Assembly: GCA_016708305.1 (NCBI GenBank)
Contig: JADJGB010000001.1
Span: 558,001-622,000 of the forward strand
DNA length: 64,000 nt
Direction: 5' to 3'
Origin: Sphingobacteriales bacterium
GTDB taxonomy: Bacteria > Bacteroidota > Bacteroidia > Chitinophagales > Chitinophagaceae
Under the pieces are notes generated by a model, which had not been told where the DNA came from, made no database searches, and was given only the letters and a program-made list of their open reading frames with translations. The position numbers and the translations under genes are program-made. Positions 20,222-29,707 of the stretch are shown here, piece after piece (position 1 is the stretch's first letter; each line of letters begins with the position of its first letter).

Positions 20222-21640
20222 TCAATTATCAATGATCAGTTTTTTCTTCTTTCTGTGAAATAAATAATAAATGACCATAAACACTGCCAGTACCGCTATC
20301 CCTGTGAGCGCTGCATGATTATTGTTTTGTAATCAAGCGCAATACTAACCCCGATAAACACGTATGCTGCAATGAAAATAACCGGCAATAGGGGAAAAGT
20401 TTCATCTTAAAATACCGGTATTGTCGAGATGTTTTGTTTTTTTCCTGAAATAAAAAATAGTACCTGCCGAAAGCGCCATACCGAAACAATCGAGAAACAT
20501 AGTGAAACTCAGTATTCTGTCGAACTCCTCGACCCAAAAAACAATGAGTACACCCACAGCCGCAAAAAGCGTTAAAGGATATTTTAAAGCATCAAAACGA
20601 TTGGTGATAGTAAAACCTCTCGGGAATACTTTGTCATGCCCCATTGCGTACATAACCCGCGGATTACTGAGTAATGAACCATTGATATAAGCCAGAACTC
20701 CAAAGAATAATAATACTGAAAGAATAATATCTGCCTTTGATCCAAAAATTTTTGAAGCCATGATGGCCGCAATGTTTTTACTGGTTTTTAGTTCTTCAAA
20801 ACCAATCACTTTTACATAAGCGATATTTACCAGCAGGTATAGCGAAACAATCAATATAATAGATGCAAAAATACCACGCGGGATATTACGGTTGGGTTGT
20901 ATCACTTCTCCACCCAGATTCATGGTTTGCTGGTATCCGCCATAAGTAAAACTGGCCGCCATCAACCCAATACCAAATCCTTTGATATACTCCATCAATG
21001 GCGCCGGTGTAGTGGAGGCAGTAGTGGCAATCCGGGCGGAAAGGTCTGCATCTTTTGTTACAAAAAACAGCGGCATTATTAATAATATAACTAATCCGAT
21101 TTTTATCAGCATTAAGACATTTTGAGTACGCGAACTCGTTCTCAAACCCAGCATGTTGATGCCATAAAATATAATAATCGAAACAATGGCCACCGTAACC
21201 TGCATTGCTTTCACTTCTGCGGCATTGCGGGGAACTGCAAGGTAAGCAAGATCTTTGGAGGCAGGCAGCAAAACACCCACAATATATTCGCTGCCAACCA
21301 AAGAAACGGCTGCCATCGAGGCTGCATTACTTACGAGGATGATACAATTAATGGCAAAGGCGATCGAAGGATGGTAAGCATAAGCAAAGATGGTATAATA
21401 ACCGCCCGTAGTGGGTACTCTGGAACCAATTTCGGCGTAAATCATGGCGCCGCAAAGCGCTACAATGCCGCCTGCTATCCAACACAGATAGAAAATAAGC
21501 GGAGTAGCCGAAACAGCGGCTACGTTTGCCGGAGTACGAAATATGCCCATGCCAATCACAAAACTGACGATGATCATGGTGAGGTCAAAAATACCTAACT
21601 GCTTTTTTAAAGTCATGGAATGAAGATAGAAAAAAATCAA
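20222..21640 (-). CDS. APC-family amino-acid permease, frameshifted C-terminus
   Basis: Inner-membrane amino acid/polyamine/organocation transporter. The first helix has GIFDLTMIIVSFVIGMGIFRTP, the conserved unwound-helix glycine motif, and about ten hydrophobic segments follow in the intact frame to 20402. Continuation in other frames gives LLPVIFIAAYVFIGVSIALDY and a last helix ending FHRKKK at 20222, needing about three 1-base corrections at about 20400, 20375 and 20320. The substrate is not predictable. Confidence 0.83.
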
Positions 21641-21734
21641 AATTTGGGAATAATTTTTTTAACCCGGCAATACTTTGAACTTTATTATTCTCAGGTTTTT
21701 GAAAAACAGATTAGGCGACTAACCGAAATCCGAT

Positions 21735-21742
21735 TATATTTG
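21735..21742 (+). promoter_or_regulatory. -7 box of the cobalamin operon
   Basis: TATATTTG fits TAnnTTTG exactly and sits just before the riboswitch aptamer, so transcription would begin a few bases into the aptamer's 5' flank. No convincing -33 TTG at standard distance. Confidence 0.6.
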
Positions 21743-21751
21743 CCGCCGATT

Positions 21752-21985
21752 TGGTTGACACAAAAGTCATTAAAAGGGAAGTCCGGTGAGATGCCGGCGC
21801 TATCCCCGTAGCTGTGAGGCCCAACCAAATATCTCGCAAAGAGAATTTTTGAAAATGTTTTATTACATCCACTGTCATGTTTTTTGATGGGAAGGAAATA
21901 AAACGGGCCAAGCCAGAAGACCTGCCAGATTGGTTAATTTTAAACCGGCTTTCGGGTGAAAGGCTTGTGGTTGAAGCATTATGAT
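21752..21985 (+). ncRNA. Cobalamin (AdoCbl) riboswitch
   Basis: Class I B12 riboswitch. Directly visible are AAAAGGGAAGTCCGGTGAGA (21770-21789), the core GCTATCCCCGTAGCTGTGAGG, the CCACTGTCATG element near 21870, GGGAAGG near 21889, and the B12 box AGCCAGAAGACCTGCC at about 21912-21927. It lies directly upstream of a TonB receptor and a surface cobalamin-binding protein, so it should repress B12 uptake genes when cobalamin is plentiful. Confidence 0.95.
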
Positions 21986-22035
21986 CAGCTTCTGCTACCC
22001 CTGTTTTTCTCCCGTATGCCTTATGGGTTGTTTTT

Positions 22036-24026
22036 ATGCATAAATGCAAGGCATTCATGGTTTTGGGTTGTATCTTTTCGCTTACTACTGAAATAGTGTG
22101 GGCTCAACAAAAGGATAGTTTACTGCCAGAAGTAAAAGTGGTTGCACGCCGGTCTTATACTTCCACCAATACCTCAATGCCTTTACAAATATTGGATCGC
22201 CAAAGGCTAAAATTGCTAAATAGTACTAATGTTGCCGATGCTGTAAAGTATTTTTCGGGCGTGCTGGTTAAGGATTACGGAGGTATTGGTGGTTTAAAAA
22301 CAGTTTCTGTTCGCAGCTTGGGAGCGGCTCATACAGGGGTCTTGTATGACGGAGTGGTACTTGCCGATGCCCAGGCCGGACAAATTGATTTGGGCAGGTA
22401 TCCGATAGAGAACCTTCAATCCATTTCGCTGCAAAATGCACAGCCTGCCGAAATACTGAATACGGCCAGATCTTTTACCTCAGCTTCGATACTGCAAATA
22501 AAAACACTGGCAATGGCAGATTCTATTGGCAATGGAATAGTTGCCGGCCTAAAGGCAGGTTCTTTTAAAATGATGAACCCTTTTGCCCTATTACAAAAGC
22601 GTATTAATAATCATTGGGGATTGATGGCTAATGGTGAATGGCTTTCGTCATCAGGTAATTATCCATTTGTAGATTATGAAAACAATCAACAAAGCCGATT
22701 GCGCATGAATAGCGATATAAAATCGTTTAATGGTTCGGTAGATTTGTCTTACCAAAAATCAGAAAAGGAACGTTTTAATCTAAAAGGCTATTTTTATCAT
22801 GCTGAAAGAGGTTTGCCGGGAAGCATCATATTATACAACCATTTTTCGGCAGACAGGCTAAAAGATAAAAATTTCTTTTTGCAAACCGGTTATAAAACCA
22901 AGGTTGGCAAAAGGGATGCTGTTTTGCTCAATGGGAAATATTCGTATCTCCTGAACCAGTATTTTCAACCGTTGGGCGGTCAAAATTATGAAAATGTATT
23001 TCATCAAAAGGAGTATTATTTTTCCACGGTGTGGAAACATTCTTTTCCAACTGGCTTGAGGCAGCCTGGGCAGGTGATTATTTTTTTAATGCCTTATCAA
23101 GAACAGATGTTAATGTTGAAAATGAAAATTTTCCCTTTCCTAAGCGCAACACCTTACTTCAAAACTGGGCTCTCAAGGCAGTTCGTAACCGTGGAGAAAT
23201 TCAATTGAGTATGTTACACTCCGCAATTTTCAATACGGTAAAAACAGGCGAGTCGGCAAAAAATTTTAAACGATTGGCCCCCACCATCAGTGCGGTTTTT
23301 CAACCATGGGTGAACTGGCCTCTTAAAATGAGGGCTTTTTATAAAAATACCTTTAGAGTGCCTACTTTCAACGACCTATATTATACCCGGGTAGGCAACA
23401 CTAAACTACGCCCCGAAGTGGCACAACAATATAATTTGGGACTTACCTATATAGCTTCCACAGGAAATCTATTTAAGAAGGTTTCAGTAACAACCGATGT
23501 ATATCACAATAATGTAACAGATAAAATTGTGGCGGTTCCCAGAGAAAACCTATTTCAATGGAGTATGCAAAATTTGGGGAAGGTAAAAATAAATGGATTA
23601 GACCTAACCACCTTTGCTCAATTGGAAGAATGGAAGCAATGGCGTTTTGAGGTATATATTAACTATTCTTATCAGAGAGCATTGGATCAATCGGATGCCA
23701 CATCGGTACTTTTCAACAAGCAAATAGCCTACACGCCTTTACATTCGGGTAGTTTCCGTTTTTCAGCGCAGCGGTCTAAAGTATCCCTTTCCTATAATAT
23801 GTTATGGTCGGGAAGCAGATACCGTATCGGTGAAGAAATACCCGAAAATTATTTGCCTTCGTGGGCTACCCATGATTTGAACCTAAGATATAATTGGGAA
23901 AAAAGCGGTTTTAAATATGAAGTATTTGCAGAAGCGAATAATATCCTTAACCGGCAGTACGAAATAATCATTTATTACCCCATGCCGCGCTTTTCCTGGA
24001 GGATAGGTGCCAAAGTAGGATTATAA
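22036..24026 (+). CDS. btuB: TonB-dependent cobalamin receptor (BtuB), one frameshift
   Basis: Outer-membrane 22-stranded receptor for B12. It has a signal peptide, the plug domain with LNSTNVADAVKYFSGVLVKD and the GLKTVSVRSLGAAHTGVLYDG motif, and a barrel ending in the aromatic-rich strand PRFSWRIGAKVGL. The first frame runs to 23208, but the barrel continues in a second frame from about 23050 (overlap FSNWLEAAWAGDYFF...), so one indel lies near 23050-23080. The assignment to cobalamin rests on the riboswitch immediately upstream and the BtuG-like gene 65 bp downstream. Confidence 0.9.
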
Positions 24027-24091
24027 ACTGATGAAGACTTATCTGTTATATAAAAAATAAACATATTCTTAATTCTTAAAAATTAAAAAAA

Positions 24092-25175
24092 ATGAACAAC
24101 AACTTTATCAAATGGATTTTACCGGCTTTCGCATTAATAATTTTTTTCAATGCGTGCAAAAGAAAGACCGCCCCTCAATACCTAATGTTATCCCTGCCAA
24201 AGGTATATTTGTACTGAATGAAGGTGGATTTGGCTCCAATAATGCTTCTTTGGGGTACTATGATTTTTCATCCAATATATATACGGGCGGTTTGTTTCAA
24301 CAGCAAAATGGCTTTAAGCTGGGCGATGTGGCCAATGATGCCCTTATTTATGGGGGCAAATTATATATAGTAGTAAATAATTCGGGCTTATTAATGATTA
24401 CTAATGCCGCTACGGGAAAAATGATAGACAGTGTATCCTTTAAAAACGCCAACAAGCAAAGCACTTCGCCTCGCCATATTGTGGCTTACAATGGAAAAGT
24501 ATATGTGAGCACCTGGTTGGACGGGGTAAAAGTTATTGATACGGCATCGCTGAAAATAACCCAATCCATTGCATTAAGAAATTATGGCGAAGGTATTGCT
24601 GTTGCCAATGGGAAATTGTGTGTGGGATTAAGCGGCCCATGGGGTGCCATGGATTCTGTGGTTAGCGTTTTTGCGTTACCGGCGGGTTCTTTAGAAAAAA
24701 ACATGGTTGTGGGAAAAACTTAGGCCATATTGTAAATGATAATACAGGCAATATCATTGTTAATGACGCAGGTCAGTATGATTATGCCTCCGATAAGTAT
24801 ATCAACGGAGGTCTTTCTAAAGTAAATATTGCTACTGGTTTGGTTACCAACAAAGCGGGTGGCAGCTTTGGCAAAATCCTTTTATTTAATAATACAATTT
24901 ATGCCCTAAACGGATATAATCAGGCAGTAAAAGTGAAGGTGTTTGATGCCGGAAATTTAGCCACAATTGCTGATAATTTTATAACCGATGGTACCACATT
25001 AAAAATACCTTACGGAATAGCAATAGATGAAACCAATGGCGATATGTATGTAACTGATGCAGTGGACTACGTCACTTCGGGTCGCGTGTATGCTTTTGGC
25101 AAAGATGGCAAAAAGAAATTCGATTTTACGGTTACAGGCGGAATAGATCCCAATGCCGTACTGTTTAAAAGGTAA
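24092..25175 (+). CDS. BtuG-like surface cobalamin-binding propeller lipoprotein, two frameshifts
   Basis: Surface lipoprotein that in Bacteroides binds B12 very tightly on top of BtuB. The start at 24092 gives a lipoprotein signal (LIIFFNACKR, lipobox Cys). A frame change near 24160-24170 enters the propeller, with repeats such as GIFVLNEGGFGSNNASLGYY, VANDALIYGGKLYIVVNNS, IVAYNGKVYVSTWLDGVKV and AVANGKLCVGLSG. A second break is at 24720 in an AAAAA run (KNLGHIVND follows when one A is added). The last blades end FDFTVTGGIDPNAVLFKR. The YncE/DUF5074-type propeller plus riboswitch context supports the role. Confidence 0.82.
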
Positions 25176-25279
25176 AGGTAAGCCCCGGTGCAAAAGGGGT
25201 GCTGAGTTGATGCAGGCAAATAATATATCCAGAAGGGGCTTTTCAAGCAATTGAAATATTCATTGATGAACGATATCCC

Positions 25280-25287
25280 TACCTTTG
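25280..25287 (+). promoter_or_regulatory. -7 box upstream of marC
   Basis: TACCTTTG, 16 bp before the marC start. Exact consensus match, but no TTG at the usual spacing. Confidence 0.45.
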
Positions 25288-25303
25288 TAGGTCAAATTGG
25301 TGT

Positions 25304-25891
25304 ATGCTTGAACTAAATTTAAAAACAATTTTAACGGTAACCTTTACTCTATTTGCGATAATTGATATTGTAGGCTCCATACCCATTCTTCTTTCGGTTA
25401 AAGAGAAGGCTGGAGGAATTAAAGCGTTTAGAGTTACGATAATTTCAGGCGCTTTGATGGTTATCTTTCTTTTTTTGGGAAACCCTATTTTGAATGTGTT
25501 GGGTCTGGATGTGCGTTCTTTTGCAGTAGGCGGGTCCATTGTTATATTTATTTTGGGTCTGGAAATGGTATTGGGGATACAGTTTTTTAAATCAGATGAA
25601 GATGCAAGAGCCTCCACGCTGGTGCCATTGGCTTTTCCGCTGATTGCGGGCTCGGGAACACTCACTACCATCATGTCTTTAAAAGCAAACTACAATGAAA
25701 CCACTATTTTGGTTGGTATATTTATCAATCTGGTTTTTATTTACATAGTGATAAAATCATTGAAAGGGGTACAAGAAATTTTGGGCAAAGGAGGATTGTC
25801 CGCCGTGAGAAAATTTTTTGGCGTAATATTGCTGGCCATTGCCGTAAAAATTTTTGCGGCAAATGCACCGGGTTTATTGCAACACCCATAG
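25304..25891 (+). CDS. MarC family membrane protein
   Basis: Six-helix inner-membrane protein of the MarC/NAAT family; the substrate is unknown in most members. 195 residues. Visible helices include TVTFTLFAIIDIVGSIPILL, VTIISGALMVIFLFLGNPIL, FAVGGSIVIFILGLEMVLG and the motif LVPLAFPLIAGSGTLTTIM characteristic of MarC. Intact. tRNA-Arg begins 8 bp after its stop. Confidence 0.9.
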   Translation: MLELNLKTILTVTFTLFAIIDIVGSIPILLSVKEKAGGIKAFRVTIISGALMVIFLFLGNPILNVLGLDVRSFAVGGSIVIFILGLEMVLGIQFFKSDEDARASTLVPLAFPLIAGSGTLTTIMSLKANYNETTILVGIFINLVFIYIVIKSLKGVQEILGKGGLSAVRKFFGVILLAIAVKIFAANAPGLLQHP

Positions 25892-25898
25892 CGGTATT

Positions 25899-25970
25899 GG
25901 CCTCGTAGTACAATGGATAGTACAGAAGTTTCCGGAACTTCTGATCCAGGTTCGATTCCTGGCGAGGTCA
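25899..25970 (+). tRNA. tRNA-Arg, anticodon CCG
   Basis: Cloverleaf reads directly: acceptor GGCCTCG/CGAGGTC (one G-T pair), D-arm GTAC...GTAC, anticodon arm GAAGT-TTCCGGA-ACTTC with CCG at loop positions 34-36, T-arm CCAGG-TTCGATT-CCTGG, discriminator A. The CCA end is not encoded. This is the source of the repeat array that starts at the very next base. Confidence 0.97.
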
Positions 25971-26762
25971 CAAAAAAGTAGTTATGGTTTCGGGAGCTTC
26001 TGATCCGGGTTCCCCGCCCGAACGACGTTCAGTCGGGCGGGGATTCCTGACGAGGTCACAAAAAGTAGTTATGGTTTCGGGAGCTTCTGATCCGGGTTCC
26101 CCGCCCGAACGACGTTCAGTCGGGCGGGGATTCCTGGCGAGGTCACAAAAAAGTAGTTATGGTTTCGGGAGCTTCTGATCCGGGTTCCCGGCCCGAACGA
26201 CGTTCAGTCGGGCGGGGATTCCTGGCGAGGTCACAAAAAAGGTAGTTACGGTTTCCGGAGCTTCTGATGCGGGTTCCCCGCCCGAACGACGTTCAGTCGG
26301 GCGGGGATTCTCGCGAGGTCACAAAAAGTAGTTATGGTTTCGGGAGCTTCTGATCCGGGTTCCCCGCCCGAACGACGTTCAGTCGGGCGGGGATTCCTGG
26401 CGAGGTCACAAAAAAGTAGTTATGGTTTCGGGAGCTTCTGATCAGGGTTCCCGGCCCGAACGACGTTCAGTCGGGCGGGATTCTGGCGAGGTCACAAAAA
26501 GGTAGTTACGGTTTCCGGAGCCTTCTGATCGGGTTCCCGCCCGAACGACGTTCAGTCGGGCGGGGATTCTCGCGAGGTCACAAAAAGTAGTTATGGTTTC
26601 GGGCTTCTGATCGGGTTCCCCCGCCCGAACGACGTTCAGTCGGGCGGGGATTTGACGAGGTCACAAAAAGTAGTTATGGTTTCGAGGTTTTCTGATCCGG
26701 GTTCCCGGCCCGAACGACGTTCAGTCGGGCGGGGATTCCCGGCGAGGTCACAAAAAGTAGTT
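25971..26762 (+). repeat. Nine short tRNA-half units without nuclease gene
   Basis: Units 1-9 of the array, lacking the ORF. Most start GTAGTTATGGTTTCGGGAGC; units 4 and 7 have GTAGTTACGGTTTCCGGAGC, the sequence otherwise found just after the nuclease ORF. Some units have CCCGG in place of CCCCG in the hairpin arm. Sparse 1-2 base indels distinguish units 6-9, so the copies are not recent identical duplicates. Confidence 0.9.
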
Positions 26763-27001
26763 ATGTTTTATGCTTACGTTCTCAAAAGTGAAAATATGAT
26801 TATTACTATAAAGGTCATTGCGAAAACCTTGAGGAAAGATTAAAGAACATAATGACGGACGTACAATTTCCAACAAGGCTTATTTGCCATTTTCAATAGT
26901 TTATTTTGAAGAATTTGAAACAAGAGAAGAGGCTATTAGGCGGAAAAGTATTTTAAAACAGCCGCCGGACGAAAATTTTGAAAAAGAAAATTATTGATTA
27001 G
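26763..27001 (+). pseudogene. GIY-YIG nuclease copy A, frameshifted
   Basis: Same gene as the intact copies at 29158 and 29708, but 239 instead of 243 bp, with single-base losses after AGTGAAAA, GATTAAA, in AGGCGG and in AAAATTTT. It shares the GGCTATTAGGCGG variant with copy E, so the two belong to one subfamily. Confidence 0.85.
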
Positions 27002-27190
27002 TTACGGTTCCCGGCGCTTGATTCAGGTTCCCCGCCCGAACGACGTTCAGTCGGGCGGGGATTTCTGGCGAGGTCACAAAAAAAGTAGTTATGTTTTATG
27101 GTTACGTTCTCAAAAGTGAAAAATATGATTATTACTATAAAGGTCATTGCGAAAACCTTGAGGAAAGATTAAAAGAACATAATGACGGAC

Positions 27191-27198
27191 GTACAATT
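27191..27198 (+). repeat. Target-site duplication, left of ISL3 element
   Basis: GTACAATT, identical to 28596-28603. Eight bp is the usual ISL3 duplication length. Confidence 0.88.
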
Positions 27199-28595
27199 GT
27201 CCTTTCATTAAATGGGGGAGTACGCCTAATTTTATTTGCATGGATACATCATATATCGGTCATTTTTTACCCAAGGGTTATTGGAATATTTTGATATTAC
27301 AGGTATAGATGAACTATGCTTGTAAAGGACAGGTCAGTTTATTTTCAGATTTCATTGGAAGAACGGAATATGATATTGGGAGATGTGGATGGTACCCAAT
27401 ATGAGTCAAAGGTTTTACGGAGATAACCCTACAGGATTTCCTAGTCCGTAAGCAAAGCAGTTTATTTGGCAATAAAAAGAAGACGCTGGCGACATAAAAT
27501 GAGGCTGGTAAAATTATCAGAAACGACTTTTCATTTGTAGCCGAAGGTTCAGGGTTAACCAAAGAACTATCGGATTTTTTAAAAGGTACAGGTTGATACA
27601 AAGGTTGATACTATCAGCAACATAGCTGGTTACCATCAGATACAGCCTTCAAAGTTAAACCGTCATTATAAAAAGTATAGCAGTGGTTTTAAAGACTGGA
27701 ACCAGCTCACTCACTGCGAAGATTATCTTCTTTTCCGGACAACATTGGAGCCTACCTAAGCATAGATGAACTAAGTTTATCCAAAGGAGAATTATACACA
27801 TTTGTTACCAACAAAAACGGCAGGGCAAAGCAGGGTACATTGGTAGCCGTCATCAAAGGAACACTATCTAAAGACATTATAACCACTCTAATGAAACTTG
27901 GTGAACACAAGCGTTTGCAGGTAAAAGAAGTAACTCTTGATATGGCAAAGAACATGGAGGCTGCCGTAAAGCAGGTATTTACAAATGCCACTCTGGTTAC
28001 CGACAGATTCCATGTAATAAAACTGGCAATGGAAGCCTTGCAACACATAAGAATAAACCTGCGATGGAAAGAATTAGATAAAGAAAATGCAGCCATTAAA
28101 AAGGCTAAAGAACAACAAATAAAATATGAACCAGTAATGCTGGAAAATGGTGAAACACCCAAACAATTACTGGCAAGGTGCAAATATATTTTAGCCAAAA
28201 AACAAAACGACTGGACAGAAAATCAACTACAAAGAGCCACCCTGTTATTCAAATATTTCCCTGAATTAGAAACTGCTTACCACCAAACTTTAGCCTTTAG
28301 AAACATATACGAAAACCAACAAAAAGCATCTGCTAAGACAGCGTTTGAACAATGGATACAAAAAAGTACAAGAGCAGGCATTAAAAGAGTTTTATACCGT
28401 TGCTAATACCGTAAAATATAATTTAGATAACATACTTAATTTCTTCAATAACCGAAATACAAATGCCAATGCAGAATCATTCAACGCCAAAATAAAACTA
28501 TTCAGGGCTAACCTTAGAGGCGTAACCGATACCAAATTCTTTCTTTTCAGACTGCATAAACTTTTTGCCTAGTCCCCAGTAAATAATGGTGAGCC
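27199..28595 (+). mobile_element. ISL3-family (ISAon1-type) insertion sequence
   Basis: 1,397-bp element inserted in a GIY-YIG ORF, with a perfect GTACAATT duplication on both sides. The right end, read inward, begins GGCTCACCATTATTTACTGG; the left end begins GTCCTTTCATTAAATGGGGG, an imperfect inverted match of about 20 bp. It carries an ISAon1-type transposase in two parts. Its place inside the array dates it after the tandem expansion of at least this unit. Confidence 0.88.
27240..28572 (+). pseudogene. ISAon1/ISL3 transposase, frameshifted
   Basis: The N-terminal part starts at 27240 (MDTSYIGHFLPKGLLEYFDI), a typical ISAon1 N-terminal region, and is broken by several indels before 27650. 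The DDE part reads from about 27700 (IGAYLSIDELSLSKGELYTF, first Asp) through VTLDMAKNMEAAV (second Asp) and LVTDRFHVIKLAMEAL, and ends NANAESFNAKIKLFRANLRG with the Glu, after a frame change near 28380. ISAon1 elements often encode N- and C-parts as separate ORFs, so not every break need be damage. Confidence 0.85.
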
Positions 28596-28603
28596 GTACA
28601 ATT
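28596..28603 (+). repeat. Target-site duplication, right of ISL3 element
   Basis: GTACAATT, matching 27191-27198. Confidence 0.88.
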
Positions 28604-28829
28604 TCCAACAAGGCTTATTTGCCATTTTCAATAGTTTATTTTGAAGAATTTGAAACAAGAGAAGAGGCAATAAGACGGGAAAGGTATTTTAAAACAGCCG
28701 CCGGACGAAAATTTTTGAAAAAGAAAATTATTGATTAGTTACGGTTCCCGGCGCTTCTGATTCAGGTTCCCCGCCCGAACGACGTTCAGTCGGGCGGGGA
28801 TTTCTGGCGAGGTCACAAAAAAAGTAGTT

Positions 28830-29070
28830 ATGTTTTATGCTTACGTTCTCAAAAGTGAAAAATATGATTATTACTATAAAGGTCATTGCGAAAACCTTGA
28901 GGAAAGATTAAAAGAACATAATGACGGACGTACACTTCCAACAAGGCTTATTTGCCATTTTCAATAGTTTATTTTGAAGAATTTGAAACAAGAGAAGAGG
29001 CAATAAGACGGGAAAGGTATTTTAAAACAGCCGCCGGACGAAAATTTTTGAAAAGAAAATTATTGATTAG
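28830..29070 (+). pseudogene. GIY-YIG nuclease copy C, frameshifted
   Basis: 241 bp instead of 243. AATT is reduced to C after GACGGACGTACA, and another base is lost in the AAAAAG run near the end. A short in-frame segment from 28952 is only its second half. Confidence 0.85.
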
Positions 29071-29157
29071 TTACGGATCCCGGCGCTTGATTCAGGTTCC
29101 CGCCCGAACGACGTTCAGTCGGGCGGGATTCCCGGCGAGGTCACAAAAAAAGTAGTT

Positions 29158-29400
29158 ATGTTTTATGCTTACGTTCTCAAAAGTGAAAAATATGATTATT
29201 ACTATAAAGGTCATTGCGAAAACCTTGAGGAAAGATTAAAAGAACATAATGACGGACGTACAATTTCCAACAAGGCTTATTTGCCATTTTCAATAGTTTA
29301 TTTTGAAGAATTTGAAACAAGAGAAGAGGCAATAAGACGGGAAAGGTATTTTAAAACAGCCGCCGGCCGAAAATTTTTGAAAAAGAAAATTATTGTTTAG
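29158..29400 (+). CDS. GIY-YIG nuclease family protein, copy D (intact)
   Basis: 80-residue single-domain GIY-YIG nuclease of the small YhbQ/UPF0213-like class. FYAYVLKS (residues 2-9) supplies the GIY-equivalent strand, YYYKG (14-18) the YIG-equivalent, ERLKEHN the conserved Arg26, and EEAIRRERYFKT the metal-binding Glu62; GRKFLKKK is basic and probably binds DNA. No separate DNA-recognition domain is present. The ATG lies in GTAGTTATG of the linker after a tRNA 3' end, and the stop is followed at once by TTACGGTTTCCGGAAC, the next tRNA half. The enzyme's target is unknown. Confidence 0.9.
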   Translation: MFYAYVLKSEKYDYYYKGHCENLEERLKEHNDGRTISNKAYLPFSIVYFEEFETREEAIRRERYFKTAAGRKFLKKKIIV

Positions 29401-29707
29401 TTACGGTTTCCGGAACTTCTGATCCAGGTTCGCCGCCCGAACGACGTTCAGTCGGGCGGGGATTCCTGGCGAGGTCACAAAAAAGTAGTTATGGTTTCGG
29501 GAGCTTGATCTGGGTTCCCCGCCCGAACGACGTTCAGTCGGGCGGGGATTCCTGGCGAGGTCACAAAAGAGTAGTTATGGTTTCCGGGGATTCCTGGCGA
29601 GGTCACAAAAAAGTAGTTATGGTTTCGGGAGCTTCTGATCCGGGTTCCCGGCCCGAACGACGTTCAGTCGGGCGGGGATTCCCGGCGAGGTCACAAAAAA
29701 AGTAGTT
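29401..29707 (+). repeat. tRNA-half units 13-16, including the most tRNA-like unit and a hairpin-less derivative
   Basis: The unit after copy D keeps the native tRNA sequence from the anticodon loop into the T-loop (GTTTCCGGAACTTCTGATCC then AGGTTCG), 27 bases identical to tRNA-Arg, before the hairpin at 29431. It is followed by a normal short unit (hairpin 29517), a derivative at 29578-29613 that runs from TTTCCGG straight to GGATTCCTGGCGAGG and has lost the left hairpin arm and loop, and another unit (hairpin 29647) whose T-stem reads CCGGG/CCCGG. Confidence 0.88.

Larger units (their letters stand above)
27091..28738 (+). pseudogene. GIY-YIG nuclease copy B, split by an ISL3-family element
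   Basis: Codons 1-36 occupy 27091-27198 (MFYGYVLKSE... to DGRTI) and codons 37-80 plus stop occupy 28604-28738. Removing the IS and one 8-bp duplicate restores a 243-bp frame identical in length to the intact copies, so the gene was intact when the IS landed. It belongs to the GGCAATAAGACGG subfamily with copies C and D. Confidence 0.9.

Noticed and set aside
25984..26178. Coding repeat protein translated from the array (PPERRSVGRGF-type frames)
   Set aside because: The frame exists only because some units have a multiple-of-three length. It is lost in neighbouring units, and the sequence is explained by the tRNA and hairpin.
27314..27601. Minus-strand ORF inside the ISL3 element
   Set aside because: Lies antisense to the recognisable N-terminal part of the transposase (QISLEERN, YESKGF on the plus strand).
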